38,931 nucleotides of DNA from Nocardia ninae NBRC 108245 (GCF_007990755.1 NZ_BJXA01000083.1:1-38931); one strand, 5' to 3'; shown: positions 30,117 through 38,931, counted from the first letter of the stretch. The notes: generated from the sequence alone by a model not told the origin. Translations and numbers: made by a program.

Positions 30117-32183
30117 GTGAGCCTGATCCCCCTCGCCCTCTTCGTGAAGCACGACGGGCAATCCGCACGAGCTTCGGTGACCTGCGAATACAAATGTGCG
30201 AACGCCTGTTTCCACGAGGTGCCCAACACCTCCGGTGGTGCGTACTTCGGCGATATCGTCAGTTCCCTGAATCGGCGCGGACTGATCAAGGGCGGCGCGG
30301 CGGCCGTGCTCGCGGTCGGCGCGGGCAGTGTGCTCGCTGCTTGCGGGGACGATGTCGACAAGGCGGGTTCCGCTTCTCCTTCGCCGAGCGGTCCGCCCGG
30401 CACCGGTACCGAGTTCGCGGCGGTCGCGCCGAACAAAGAGGACGCCATCGTGGTCCCGGACGGCTACGACCAGTCCGTCGTGATCCGCTGGGGTGACCCG
30501 CTTTTCGCCGATGCGCCCGCCTTCGACTTCGACAAGCAGTCGGCGGCCGCGCAGGCCAAGCAGTTCGGCTACAACAACGACTTCGCCGCGCTGCTCCCGA
30601 TCGAGGGGCAGCCCAATGCCTTCCTGCTCGTGGTCAACCACGAGTACACCACCGGCCCGCACATGTTCCGCGGCTACGACAAGGAAGCGCCGACCGACGA
30701 GCAGATCGCGATCACCCAGGCGGCGCACGGGCTGAGCGTCGTCGAGGTGCGCGGCGAGCCGGGCACCGGCAAGCTGGTGCCCGCCTTCGGCAAGTACAAC
30801 CGCAGGATCACCGCGACCACCGAGTTCCAGCTCACCGGGCCTGCCGCGGGCAGCGACCTGGTCAAGACCGCCGCGGACCCGACCGGCACCAAGGTGCTCG
30901 GCACCATCGCCAACTGCGCGGGCGGCGTAACGCCCTGGGGCACTGTGCTTTCCGGTGAAGAGAACTTCAACGGCTACTTCGCCAACGGCGACAAGGCCAC
31001 CGAAGCCACCGCCGCGGCCCGGCTCAAGCGGTACGGCTTCACCGCGGGCAAGACGCCCAACGGCTGGGAGCGCACCGACAAGCGCTTCGACCTCGCGCAG
31101 GAACCGAACGAGGCCAACCGATTCGGCTATGTCGTCGAGATCGACCCGTGGGATCCCACCTCGACGCCGATCAAGCACACCGCGATGGGCAGGCTCAAGC
31201 ACGAGGGCGCCAGCATCTACGTCACCAAAAGCGGTGACGTCGTCTCCTACACCGGCGACGACGAAAAGTTCGACTACATGTACAAATTCGTGTCCACCCG
31301 CAAGGTGCAGTCGGGCAGCGGTGCGTCGAGCATGCGGCACAACCTGACCATCCTGGACGCGGGCACGCTGTACGTCGCGAAGCTGACCGGCGACCACGCC
31401 GACAAGATCGACGGCACTGGCGCCAAGCCCTCGGACAAGGGCTTCACCGGTACGGGCCAATGGATTCCGCTGCTGGAGACGGGCGCGGACGGCAAGGGCA
31501 AGTCGCTGGTCGAGGGCATGAGCGCGGAAGAGGTCGCGGTGTTCACCCGGCTGGCCGCGGACAAGGTCGGCGCCACCAAGATGGACCGCCCGGAGGACTT
31601 CGAGGCCAACCCGTACACCGGCAAGGTGTATGTGGCGCTGACCAACAACGACAACCGCGGCAAGGATGGCAAGCAGGGGCCGGACGAGGCGAACCCGCGC
31701 AACCTGAACAAGAACGGCCAGGTCCTCGAGATCGACGACGACCACACCGGCACGAAGTTCACCTGGTCGCTGCTGCTGGTCTGCGGCGACCCGAACGCCG
31801 CCGACACCTACTTCGCGGGCTTCGACAAGTCCAAGGTCAGCCCGATCTCCTGCCCGGACAACCTGGCCTTCGACCCGTACGGCAACCTGTGGATCTCCAC
31901 CGACGGCAATGCCCTCAAGTCCAATGACGGCTTGTTCTCGGTGGTGCTCGACGGCCCGAATCGTGGTGCGACCAAACAGTTCCTGACCGTGCCGCGCGGC
32001 GCCGAGACGTGTGGCCCGGTGGTCACCGAGTCGCGCGTCCTGGTGTGCGTGCAGCATCCCGGTGAGGCCGACGACGCGACGCCGGAGAATCCGTTGTCGC
32101 ACTGGCCCGATGGCGGCACCGCACAACCGCGCGCCTCGGTCGCGGTCGTGTGGAAGAAGAACGGCGGCCGGATCGGCGCGTAA
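30117..32183 (+). CDS. PhoX family phosphatase (Tat-exported lipoprotein)
   Basis: A 688-residue exported phosphatase of the PhoX/DUF839 family, which uses calcium and iron to release phosphate from organic esters outside the cell. It begins with a Cys-rich leader TCEYKCANACFHEVPNTS (residues 22-39; Cys23, 27, 31), typical of actinobacterial PhoX. A twin-arginine signal follows (LNRRGLIKGG, Arg53-54) with lipobox LAAC at Cys76, so it is probably lipid-anchored. The catalytic domain has VVNHEYTTGPHMF, NCAGGVTPWGTVLSGEENFNGYF in two overlapping motifs, and the metal-binding LKHEGASIYV and CPDNLAFDPYGNLWISTDG. GTG 30117 is preferred by the -10 box 6 bases upstream; an ORF to 30057 is unlikely. 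Confidence 0.9.
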   Translation: MSLIPLALFVKHDGQSARASVTCEYKCANACFHEVPNTSGGAYFGDIVSSLNRRGLIKGGAAAVLAVGAGSVLAACGDDVDKAGSASPSPSGPPGTGTEFAAVAPNKEDAIVVPDGYDQSVVIRWGDPLFADAPAFDFDKQSAAAQAKQFGYNNDFAALLPIEGQPNAFLLVVNHEYTTGPHMFRGYDKEAPTDEQIAITQAAHGLSVVEVRGEPGTGKLVPAFGKYNRRITATTEFQLTGPAAGSDLVKTAADPTGTKVLGTIANCAGGVTPWGTVLSGEENFNGYFANGDKATEATAAARLKRYGFTAGKTPNGWERTDKRFDLAQEPNEANRFGYVVEIDPWDPTSTPIKHTAMGRLKHEGASIYVTKSGDVVSYTGDDEKFDYMYKFVSTRKVQSGSGASSMRHNLTILDAGTLYVAKLTGDHADKIDGTGAKPSDKGFTGTGQWIPLLETGADGKGKSLVEGMSAEEVAVFTRLAADKVGATKMDRPEDFEANPYTGKVYVALTNNDNRGKDGKQGPDEANPRNLNKNGQVLEIDDDHTGTKFTWSLLLVCGDPNAADTYFAGFDKSKVSPISCPDNLAFDPYGNLWISTDGNALKSNDGLFSVVLDGPNRGATKQFLTVPRGAETCGPVVTESRVLVCVQHPGEADDATPENPLSHWPDGGTAQPRASVAVVWKKNGGRIGA

Positions 32184-32197
32184 CCCCCGGCCTTTCC

Positions 32198-32244
32198 CCA
32201 CGAAGCCGCCACTGAACCTACCTGCAGGAGTGGCGGTTTCGTGG
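32198..32244. terminator. Convergent terminator between PhoX and the GH25 gene
   Basis: Sixteen-base arms (32198-32213 and 32229-32244) pair with a single G-T. The loop has 15 bases. It lies 14 bases after the PhoX stop and 12 before the convergent stop at 32257. Confidence 0.75.
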
Positions 32245-32256
32245 TTTCGGCGGTCG

Positions 32257-32991
32257 CTACATGTTGGCGAAGCGCGCGAAATCGCCTTGCGCGCCGCTGT
32301 ATACGTTCAAGTCGGTGCGGCCGGTGATGCCGTCGATGCCGCCGCTGTCGGTGGTCTGCCAGAACGTCCAGGTCGGCCAGCCGCCCGGCACCTCGGGTGC
32401 CTCGTTGCCGCGATAGTCGGCGATCCACAGCGGGTACCGGGTGAACTCGTTGGTGTCGGCCATCGCCGTGCGCCAGAAGTTCGGATACGTGTAGACGATC
32501 GGGGTCCGTCCGGTCAGCGCCTGCACCGTGTTCAGATAGCGGCGGGTCCAGTCGATCAGCGCGGCGGGAGCCAGCCCGCCGGTGGTCTCCAGATCGAGGA
32601 CCGGCGGCAGGTCCAGTGCGCCGTTCTGGCCGAGCACCACCGTGGCGTAGAGCGCGGCCTGCGGTTCCGGCGGCAGGTTCGGCCGGGCGTAGTGGTAGGT
32701 CCCGCGCGCGACGCCCGCGGCCCGCATCAGCAGGCTGTCCGGCACGAAGTAGGGATTGATGTAGCTCACGCCCTCGGTCGCCTTGACCATGGCGAAGTCG
32801 TGCCCGGCCCGCTTCACCGCGAACCAGTCGATCAGCCTGCCGTCGATGTGCTGCCAGGACGAGACGTCCGGCCCGGTCGGCGCGGCCGCCGCGGTGCCGG
32901 ACAAGGTAGCCGTGAGGATGCCGGATAGCGCGATGAGGGACAGGGCCGTGCCGCGACGACGGATGGTCGAGCTCCAACGAGGGGTGTCCAT
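32257..32991 (-). CDS. Secreted GH25 lysozyme-like protein
   Basis: A 244-residue secreted muramidase-like protein of glycoside hydrolase family 25, which cleaves the bond between N-acetylmuramic acid and N-acetylglucosamine in peptidoglycan. A Sec signal (MDTPRWSSTIRRRGTALSLI to ATLSGTAAAA) has a cleavage site near residue 37. The family pattern starts GPDVSSWQ (Asp42), continues FAMVKATEG and GTYHYARP, and reaches the active-site DLE (Asp133, Glu135) in PPVLDLETTGG; later YPLWIADYRG and TFWQTTDSGGIDGI complete the barrel. All the expected acids are present. The domain fills the protein: no cell-wall binding module is attached. It is convergent with PhoX. Confidence 0.88.
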   Translation of the reverse strand: MDTPRWSSTIRRRGTALSLIALSGILTATLSGTAAAAPTGPDVSSWQHIDGRLIDWFAVKRAGHDFAMVKATEGVSYINPYFVPDSLLMRAAGVARGTYHYARPNLPPEPQAALYATVVLGQNGALDLPPVLDLETTGGLAPAALIDWTRRYLNTVQALTGRTPIVYTYPNFWRTAMADTNEFTRYPLWIADYRGNEAPEVPGGWPTWTFWQTTDSGGIDGITGRTDLNVYSGAQGDFARFANM

Positions 32992-33104
32992 GGCGTTCGA
33001 CGATAGCTATTTGATCTACCTGTGACCAGTGTTACGGAAGAGGCAGTTGCGCAACGTTTACCTGAACACCGCGCTGACCGCCCGCAAATCCCTGGTTTCC
33101 GGGC

Positions 33105-34442
33105 TCAGCCGAGCCAGTCGAGCACCGAAGCGGCCGTCCACGACTGCTGCATGCTGCCGAGCGGCTCCCCGGTGAACGGCTCGTAGTACTCGGCGAAACT
33201 GCCGTCGCTGGCCTGGCGCAGACCCTCGGCGCGCAGCATGAACGACCGCTCGGCCCACCCGCGCCGGGCGAACACCCAGGAGAACAGCCAGCTCATCACC
33301 GGCCACACCGGACCACGCCAGTACTCGCGCGAGCGGAAGTCGCGCGACACCGGCGAGGTCGACGGCGGCAGCGCGTAGCGCAGATCCGGGTGCCCGCAGA
33401 AACGCGGCCCCTCGAACGTGCGCAGCAGCGCGCGTTCGGTGTCGCGCGGCAGCCCGCCGCACAGCAGCGGCGCGAACATCGACAGCGTCTCGGTGCCGAT
33501 CCAGCGCTGCAACCGCACGTCGAAGTCCCTGGCCGCGCCGGTGCGGGCATCGGTGGTCGCGACCACGCCGGCCCGGAAGCGGTCGGCCCACGCGTACAAC
33601 TCGCGCACGTCGGCGTGCGGCTGCTTGTACTCCTCACCGATATTGGCGAGCACCTCGCAGGCCAGCGCGAAGATCCCGGTGACGAACACATCCTCGACGG
33701 CGAAACTCATCGTGGAGGACAGCTGGTAATCGTCGTAACCCGCCCGGCGCATCTGCTCGACCAGCCACAGGTAGCGGTCGTATTCGCGGTCGCTCGGCCG
33801 CTGCGTCGGATCGGCGACCACCAGCACGTCCTCGCGGTGGTACGGCGGCAGGTCGCCGGGGACCACGTTGTCGTAGGCCCGGTCCCAGCGCGGTGAGTTG
33901 TCCATGCCGGATTCCCAGCCGTGATACAGCGTGATCCGCCCGATGTCCTTGGGGTCGCGGGCGTGCGCCAGCCAGCGATGCCAGCGCACCAGGTCCGGCC
34001 AGCGGCGGTTCAGGAACTCCTCGGCGACCGCCCGTGTGCTGCGGCCGTGCCGCCGGGAGTGGTCGAGGATGCGCTGGACCGCGATGGCGTGCACCGGCGG
34101 CTGGGTGATGCCCGAGGTGTCCGGGCCGTCGGGGGCGTTGGCGGCCAGCTTGCGGCACTCCCACCGGGACGGGCCGGGGAAGTAGCCGTCGACGCCGTTG
34201 GCGAAGACGATGTGCGGGATCATGCCGTTCTTCCACTGCGCCGAGAGCAGCGTGTCCAGCTCGATGACCGCGCGCTCCACGCTCAGCGGCGCCAGCCCGA
34301 CGGCCACGAACGCGGCATCCCAGCTCCACATGTGCGGATACAGCCGCGGCGCCGCGCTGGTCATGGTGCCCAGGTCGTTGCCGCGCAGCAGGTAGGCGGC
34401 GCGGGCCGCGAGCTGTGTCGGGGTGAAACCCGGGTGTGCCAT
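33105..34442 (-). CDS. ggh: Glucosylglycerate hydrolase (GH63)
   Basis: A 445-residue cytosolic enzyme that hydrolyses glucosylglycerate to glucose and glycerate, a solute that mycobacteria accumulate under nitrogen shortage and use as a precursor of methylglucose lipopolysaccharide. The start FTPTQLAARAAYLLRGNDLG and PHMWSWDAAFVAVGL, then NGMIPHIVFANGVDGYFPGP, follow the mycobacterial enzyme closely. The acid Asp181 is in GWESGMDNSPRWD and the base Glu418 in SFAEYYEPFTGE, matching Asp182 and Glu419 reported for M. hassiacum GgH, one residue offset. ATG 34442 gives the mycobacterial length; the open frame to 34640 overlaps the divergent gene's upstream region. CAGAAT stands 6 bases before the ATG. 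Confidence 0.88.
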   Translation of the reverse strand: MAHPGFTPTQLAARAAYLLRGNDLGTMTSAAPRLYPHMWSWDAAFVAVGLAPLSVERAVIELDTLLSAQWKNGMIPHIVFANGVDGYFPGPSRWECRKLAANAPDGPDTSGITQPPVHAIAVQRILDHSRRHGRSTRAVAEEFLNRRWPDLVRWHRWLAHARDPKDIGRITLYHGWESGMDNSPRWDRAYDNVVPGDLPPYHREDVLVVADPTQRPSDREYDRYLWLVEQMRRAGYDDYQLSSTMSFAVEDVFVTGIFALACEVLANIGEEYKQPHADVRELYAWADRFRAGVVATTDARTGAARDFDVRLQRWIGTETLSMFAPLLCGGLPRDTERALLRTFEGPRFCGHPDLRYALPPSTSPVSRDFRSREYWRGPVWPVMSWLFSWVFARRGWAERSFMLRAEGLRQASDGSFAEYYEPFTGEPLGSMQQSWTAASVLDWLG

Positions 34443-34625
34443 CCCCCTATTCTGCGGTGCCACCCGTAAGTACGCCCGTTCGGCGGTGTCCGACTCGGCC
34501 TGGTCCCACCCGTCGGCGGGCGGCTCGTGCTCGGCGGTTCTCACGCTCGAATGCCCCGTCCGTAATTCGCTGCTCGAGATTCGACTGTCGCTGTATGCGT
34601 GCATCGCTGCGTTTTGCCGAGCTAT

Positions 34626-34638
34626 TACGGTGGGGCGC
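34626..34638 (+). promoter_or_regulatory. Leaderless promoter of the short-chain dehydrogenase gene
   Basis: TACGGT (34626-34631) is followed by 7 bases and then ATG at 34639, the same box and distance class as PhoX. It settles the start against the longer open frame from 34423. Confidence 0.5.
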
Positions 34639-35340
34639 ATGACCTATGCCGTGACCAGCTCTCCGAAGCCCACCGCGCTGATCACCGGCGCCAGCCGCGG
34701 GCTCGGCGCCGCGATCGCCCGCGAGCTCGCGCCGTCGCACGAGCTGCTGCTCGGCGCCAGGTCCGCCGACGCACTGCGCGACATCCTGAAAGAGATACCC
34801 GACGCGACCGGCTGGCCGGTCGAGTTGACCGACTACGCGGCGGTGGCGACGGCGGCCGCGCCGATCCGGCGGCTGGACGTGCTCGTGCACAACGCCGGTA
34901 TTCAAGATCTGGGCACCATCGCCGACTCCACCGTCGAGCAGTGGCGAAAAACATTGGAGGCCAACCTGATCGCGGTGGTCGAGCTGACCAGGGTGCTGCT
35001 GCCCGCGCTGCGCGCGGCGGACGGCCATGTGCTGCTGATCAATTCGGGCGCCGGGCTGCGCGCGAACGCGGGGTGGGCCTCCTATGCCGCGAGCAAGTTC
35101 GGGCTGCGCGCCTTCGCCGACGCGCTGCGGCTGGAGGAGCCGTCGCTGCGGGTGACCTCGATTCATCCCGGCCGCATCGACACCGACATGCAGCGCGAGA
35201 TCATCGCGCAGGAGGGCCGCGAGTACCGGCCGGAGCAGTTGCTGCGCGCGGAGACCGTCGCGGGTGCGGTGCGCAATGCGGTCGAGACATCGCGGGACGG
35301 GCACCCGACGGAGATCGTGCTGCGGCCCGCGTCCAGCTAG
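34639..35340 (+). CDS. Short-chain dehydrogenase/reductase (SDR) family oxidoreductase
   Basis: A 233-residue Rossmann-fold oxidoreductase. The cofactor motif TGASRGLG is at 16-23, an Arg two residues past it favours NADP, NAG is in LVHNAGIQ, the catalytic Ser is in LINSGAG, and YAASK in GWASYAASKFGLRAF supplies the Tyr-Lys pair. IHPGRIDTDM is the strand-6 segment. The length is at the short end of classical SDRs and the substrate-binding loop is short. The substrate is not predictable. It is divergent from the glucosylglycerate hydrolase (gap 196 bases) and converges on leuS at a perfect terminator hairpin. Confidence 0.88.
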   Translation: MTYAVTSSPKPTALITGASRGLGAAIARELAPSHELLLGARSADALRDILKEIPDATGWPVELTDYAAVATAAAPIRRLDVLVHNAGIQDLGTIADSTVEQWRKTLEANLIAVVELTRVLLPALRAADGHVLLINSGAGLRANAGWASYAASKFGLRAFADALRLEEPSLRVTSIHPGRIDTDMQREIIAQEGREYRPEQLLRAETVAGAVRNAVETSRDGHPTEIVLRPASS

Positions 35341-35379
35341 CCAGGGCCGCTCGAAGCCACGGACAGAACTTCGCTGGTA

Positions 35380-35411
35380 GACGGGACCTCGCCGGAGGAC
35401 GAGGTCCCGTC
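35380..35411. terminator. Convergent terminator between the SDR gene and leuS
   Basis: GACGGGACCTCG (35380-35391) pairs perfectly with CGAGGTCCCGTC (35400-35411) around an 8-base loop. It lies 7 bases before the leuS stop on the other strand. Confidence 0.8.
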
Positions 35412-35417
35412 CGCTGC

Positions 35418-38264
35418 CTATGCGACGATATTGATCAGACGGCCGGGGACGACGATCAGCTTGCGCGGGGCCGCACCGTTCAACAGCGCGGCGATCTTCT
35501 CGTCGGCCAGCGCGGCCGCTTCGATGGCTGCGTTGTCCGCGTCCGCGGGCACCTGAATCCGGCTGCGCACCTTGCCGTTCACCTGAATCGGGTACTCGAC
35601 CGACTCGTCGACGAGCAGCGCCGGATCGGCCACCGGGAACGGCCCGTGTGCCAGGGAGGTGGTGTGCCCCAGGCGATCCCACAGTTCCTCGGCGATGTGC
35701 GGTGACAGCGGCGCGAGCATCAGCACCAGCGACTCCACCACCGTGCGCGGCGCGCCTTCGGGGTAGGTCTTGGTGAGGTGGTTGGTCAGCTCGATCAGCT
35801 TGGCGCCCGCGGTGTTGTCGCGCAGCGCGGCATAGTCCTCGTCGACACCGGCGATCGTCTTGTGCAGCAGTCGCAGGGTTTCCGCCGACGGGGCGGTGTC
35901 GGCGACGCGCACCCCGCCGGTCTCCTCGTCCACGACCAGCCGCCACACCCGCTGCAAGAACCGGTGCGCGCCGACGACATCCTTGGTCGCCCACGGCCGC
36001 GAGCTGTCCAGCGGACCCATCGACATCTCGTAGAAGCGGAAGGTGTCCGCGCCGTACAGGTCGTACATCTCGTCCGGCGAGACCGCGTTCTTCAGCGACT
36101 TGCCGATCTTGCCGTACTCCTGGAACACCTCGATCTCGGTGCCGGTCGGATCGGTCCAGTAGAACTTGCCGTCCCGCTCGACGATCTCGGCGGCGGGCAC
36201 GTACGCGCCGCGCTCGTCGGTGTAGGCGTAGGCCTGGATGTAGCCCTGGTTGAACAGCTTCCGGTAGGGCTCGCTGCCGCTGACGTCACCCAGATCGAAC
36301 AGCACCTTCTGCCAGAACCGCGCATACAGCAGATGCAGCACCGCGTGCTCCATGCCGCCGATGTACAGGTCGACGCCGCCGGGATCGTCCGGGCCGTGCT
36401 CGGCCGGGCGCGGGCCCAGCCAGTACTGCTCGTTCTCCTTGGCGCAGAACACTTCCGAGTTGGTCGGGTCGGCATAGCGCAGCTGATACCAGGAGCTGCC
36501 CGCCCAGTTCGGCATGACGTTGGTGTCGCGGCGGTACTTCTTGAGCCCGTCGCCCAGGTCCAGCTCGACGTTGACCCAGTCGGTCGCTTTGGCCAGCGGC
36601 GGGGACGGCTGGGAGTCGGCGTCGTTCGGGTCGAAGGTGACCGGCGCGAAATCGTCGAGCTCCGGAAGCTGTACCGGCAGCATCGATTCGGGCAACGCGT
36701 GCGGCCGGTCGTCCTCGTCGAAGACGATCGGGAACGGCTCGCCCCAGTAGCGCTGCCGCGCGAACAACCAGTCGCGCAGCTTGTACTGGATGGTGCCGTT
36801 GCCGTGCCCCTCGGTCTCCAGCCTGGCGATGATGGTCGCCTTGGCGTCCTCGACGGACAGGCCGTCGAGATAGCCGGAGTTCACCAGCTCGCCGTCGCCG
36901 GAGTAGGCGGCCTCGGTGATATCGCCGCCGGTGATCACCTGCACGATCGGCAGGCCCAGCGCGGTGGCGAACTCCCAGTCGCGCTGGTCGTGGCCGGGCA
37001 CGGCCATGATCGCGCCGGTGCCGTAACCGCTCAGCACGTAGTCGGCGACGAAGACCGGAACGGCCGCGCCGTTGGCCGGGTTGACGGCATGGACGCCGAG
37101 GAAGACGCCGGTCTTCTCCTTGTTCTCCTGCCGTTCCAGATCCGACTTGGCAATGATCGACTTGCGGTAGGCCGCAACGGCTTCCGCGGGATTCGCGGCG
37201 TTGCCGTTGGTCCAGCGCGGATCGGTGCCCGCGGGCCAGTCCGCCGCGGTCAGCTTGTCGACCAGCTCGTGTTCCGGTGCCAGCACGACGTAGGTCGCGC
37301 CGAACAGGGTGTCGGGGCGGGTGGTGAAGACCTCGATCTGTTCGCCCGCCACGTCGAACTTCACCTGCGCGCCGCGCGAACGCCCGATCCAGTTGCGCTG
37401 CATCGTTTTCACCTGATCCGACCAGTCCAGGTGGTCCAGGTCGTCGATCAGCCGGTCGGCGTAGGCGGTGATCCGCATCATCCACTGCCACAGGCGCTTA
37501 CGGAACACCGGGAAGTTGCCGCGCTCGCTGCGTCCGTCGGCGGTGACCTCCTCGTTGGACAGCACCGTGCCCAGACCGGGGCACCAGTTGACCATCGAAT
37601 CGGTCAGGTACACCAGGCGATAGGAGTCCAGCAGCGCCCCGCGCTCGGCGGTGCTCAGCTCGGCCCAGGACTTCCCGTCCGGGACCGGCCGTGCGCCACT
37701 GGCGAACTGGTCGGCCAGCTCCGCGATCGGGCGCGCCCGGTTCAACTCCTGGTCGTACCAGGAGTTGTAGATGCGCAGGAAGATCCACTGGGTCCAGCGG
37801 TAGTACTCCGGATCGGTCGTCGCGAACGAACGCCGATCGTCGTGGCCCAGCCCCAGCCTGCCCAGCTGGCGCTGCATGTTGGCGATATTCGACTCGGTGG
37901 TCACCCGCGGGTGCGCGCCGGTCTGCACCGCGTACTGCTCGGCGGGCAGGCCGAAGGCGTCGAAGCCGAGGGCGTGCAGCACATTGCGGCCGTGCATCCG
38001 GTGATAGCGCGCGAAGACATCGGTGGCGATGTAGCCGAGTGGATGCCCGACGTGCAGGCCCGCACCCGAGGGGTACGGGAACATGTCCTGGATGAACAGC
38101 TTGTCGGCCGGGGTGTCACCCGCGAGTGGGCCGACCGGGTTCGGCGCGTGGAAGGTGCCACGCTCCGCCCAAGTCCGCTGCCACCGCTGTTCGATGCGGC
38201 CGGCAAGCTCGGCGTTATACCGATGCTCGGGTACATCGCTATCGGTTGCACGAGTGTCCTGCAC
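35418..38264 (-). CDS. leuS: Leucyl-tRNA synthetase
   Basis: A 948-residue class I aminoacyl-tRNA synthetase that charges tRNA-Leu in the cytosol. The HIGH-type site is HVGH (71-74) in [18 protein letters not shown], and the KMSKS-type loop is KIGKS at 719-723. The CP1 editing domain lies at about 240-440 and includes a T-rich [19 protein letters not shown] motif and [20 protein letters not shown]. The tRNA-binding helical domain (EEDY-like, [22 protein letters not shown]) and a C-terminal domain with [13 protein letters not shown] end the protein. Size is as in actinobacteria. The GTG start at 38264 follows AAGAAGG. It is a single-gene unit and the ortholog of Rv0041. Confidence 0.96.
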   Translation of the reverse strand: MQDTRATDSDVPEHRYNAELAGRIEQRWQRTWAERGTFHAPNPVGPLAGDTPADKLFIQDMFPYPSGAGLHVGHPLGYIATDVFARYHRMHGRNVLHALGFDAFGLPAEQYAVQTGAHPRVTTESNIANMQRQLGRLGLGHDDRRSFATTDPEYYRWTQWIFLRIYNSWYDQELNRARPIAELADQFASGARPVPDGKSWAELSTAERGALLDSYRLVYLTDSMVNWCPGLGTVLSNEEVTADGRSERGNFPVFRKRLWQWMMRITAYADRLIDDLDHLDWSDQVKTMQRNWIGRSRGAQVKFDVAGEQIEVFTTRPDTLFGATYVVLAPEHELVDKLTAADWPAGTDPRWTNGNAANPAEAVAAYRKSIIAKSDLERQENKEKTGVFLGVHAVNPANGAAVPVFVADYVLSGYGTGAIMAVPGHDQRDWEFATALGLPIVQVITGGDITEAAYSGDGELVNSGYLDGLSVEDAKATIIARLETEGHGNGTIQYKLRDWLFARQRYWGEPFPIVFDEDDRPHALPESMLPVQLPELDDFAPVTFDPNDADSQPSPPLAKATDWVNVELDLGDGLKKYRRDTNVMPNWAGSSWYQLRYADPTNSEVFCAKENEQYWLGPRPAEHGPDDPGGVDLYIGGMEHAVLHLLYARFWQKVLFDLGDVSGSEPYRKLFNQGYIQAYAYTDERGAYVPAAEIVERDGKFYWTDPTGTEIEVFQEYGKIGKSLKNAVSPDEMYDLYGADTFRFYEMSMGPLDSSRPWATKDVVGAHRFLQRVWRLVVDEETGGVRVADTAPSAETLRLLHKTIAGVDEDYAALRDNTAGAKLIELTNHLTKTYPEGAPRTVVESLVLMLAPLSPHIAEELWDRLGHTTSLAHGPFPVADPALLVDESVEYPIQVNGKVRSRIQVPADADNAAIEAAALADEKIAALLNGAAPRKLIVVPGRLINIVA

Positions 38265-38616
38265 GGTCCTGCCTTCTTGTGATCGCCGATCCCCGACAAA
38301 CTTCGTCTATCAGGGTAGAACGTGCGGACCGCAGTACTGAAAATCGGGCTGTGCGGACTCCTACGGCGCGTCCGCTTCCGCGCCGGGAACGAAGTTACCC
38401 GCCCGTCGGTATGCGACTGCGCCGCACCGCCTTCGCGTTACTCGCGAGTTGTCGTTCCCAGCTGAGCGGACCCAACAATGCGTTTGGTTGCTACGTCGGC
38501 AACCTGCCGCGGGGCAGTGTGGAAAGCGCTCGTCCGGGGTGGTGGACTGTCGAGTGCTGGTCGGTTGCGGGGGAGCGCCCGGCGGGCCGATAGCACCGAT
38601 GCGCTAGCCTGCATGG
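38265..38616. promoter_or_regulatory. Intergenic region between leuS and the SdpI-family gene
   Basis: This 352-base stretch has no coding sequence I can support. On the minus strand TACCCT (38317-38312) is a plausible leuS -10, with a weak -35 (TTCAGT, 38341-38336) 18 bases before it, giving a leader of about 40 bases. No T-box elements are visible. On the plus strand TAGCCT (38605-38610) is a -10 box 6 bases before the next GTG. Confidence 0.4.
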
Positions 38617-38931
38617 GTGTTCGTCGTCGCTCTCGTCCTGTTCGTGCTGGCCCTCGTGGCCGTCACAACCGGCGCACTCGGGCTGATCGGCAGGCTGCCG
38701 CGCAACCGCTTCGTCGGGGTGCACACCGAGGCCGCGCTGTCCGACGACGAGACCTTCCGCATCGCGAATCGTGTCGCCGCCCCCACCTCATTGGCGGCCG
38801 GGGCGCTGCTGTTCGCCGGTGGTCTCGTCGCGCTCGCCGCGAGCGGCCTCGTCGCTCTGCTCGTCGGCGCGGGTGCGGCCATCGTCGCCCTGTTCACCCT
38901 CGGCGCGGGCGCCAACGCCGCGGCCTCGACC
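38617..38931 (+). CDS. SdpI family membrane protein (partial, cut by the window end)
   Basis: The frame is open from a GTG at 38617 through 105 codons to the last base. It starts with a membrane segment (VFVVALVLFVLALVAVTTGA), then LGLIGRLPRNRFVGVHTEAA and DETFRIANRVAAPTS, the conserved cytoplasmic motif of SdpI family proteins. Two further hydrophobic segments follow (about 63-80 and 82-100). SdpI of Bacillus is an immunity protein and signal transducer for a toxin; actinobacterial members are of unknown role. TAGCCT 6 bases before the GTG marks a leaderless start. The open frame is missing its stop because the window ends. Confidence 0.75.
   Translation, partial: MFVVALVLFVLALVAVTTGALGLIGRLPRNRFVGVHTEAALSDDETFRIANRVAAPTSLAAGALLFAGGLVALAASGLVALLVGAGAAIVALFTLGAGANAAAST

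Noticed and set aside
30075-32201. 708-codon minus-strand open frame opposite PhoX
   Set aside because: Antisense shadow of a clear PhoX gene with its signal and motifs.
35778-38282. 834-codon plus-strand open frame opposite leuS
   Set aside because: It is the antisense shadow of leuS; the translation is Val/Gly/Arg-rich low-complexity and has no domain.
38265-38340. T-box riboswitch before leuS
   Set aside because: The leader is about 40 bases and lacks the conserved T-box sequence and specifier stem.

Overview
The window looks like a chromosomal segment of a Nocardia-type actinomycete (Mycobacteriales). It is GC-rich, uses many GTG starts, and many genes begin 5-8 bases after a TANNNT-like -10 box, which is the leaderless arrangement common in mycobacteria and relatives. 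It encodes families typical of this group: LpqH-like lipoprotein, LpqY/SugAB-like sugar importer, glucosylglycerate hydrolase, PhoX, DUF5318 and Ino1. From memory of the Mycobacterium tuberculosis map, the left end (PonA1-like start, DUF5318, PadR, ino1), the F420-type oxidoreductase in the middle and leuS at the right match the Rv0041-Rv0050 neighbourhood. Here that neighbourhood appears stretched by lineage-specific blocks.

Layout, left to right. 1-2.5 kb: start of a proline-rich protein (probable PonA1) and DUF5318 on the minus strand, divergent from a padR-ino1 operon with a PadR-like palindrome between them. 2.5-6 kb: two tandem GyrI-like genes and a class A penicillin-binding protein whose start is preceded by two overlapping mini-ORFs. 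6.2-9.4 kb: a binding protein and two permeases of a trehalose/maltose-type ABC importer. A matching MsmK/SugC-type ATPase lies alone at 16.4-17.5 kb. 9.5-13.3 kb: DUF2786 protein, an HEXXH metallohydrolase, menC and two small membrane proteins. 13.3-16.3 kb: thiolase divergent from an HxlR regulator, then an alpha/beta hydrolase behind heptamer repeats. 17.7-22.8 kb: F420-type oxidoreductase, a polar amino acid ABC system with a fused binding protein-permease, a histidine-rich metal-binding protein and an epoxide-hydrolase-like enzyme.

22.9-28.4 kb is the most unusual block. A solo Phd/YefM-type antitoxin converges on a tightly packed four-gene minus-strand operon: two unrecognised proteins, a TPR protein and a CHAT (caspase-like) protease. 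The junctions overlap by 1 base, are separated by 1 base, and overlap by 4 bases, so the four products are probably made together. The two unknown proteins share an acidic C-terminal tail. This is the best candidate for a poorly described conflict or regulated-proteolysis system.

28.5-38.9 kb: LpqH-like lipoprotein, a membrane protein with a duplicated domain, PhoX phosphatase with a Tat lipoprotein signal, GH25 lysozyme-like secreted protein, glucosylglycerate hydrolase divergent from a short-chain dehydrogenase, leuS, and the start of an SdpI-family membrane protein cut by the window edge. Strong inverted repeats sit in most convergent junctions. I saw no rRNA, tRNA, CRISPR array, transposase or phage gene.
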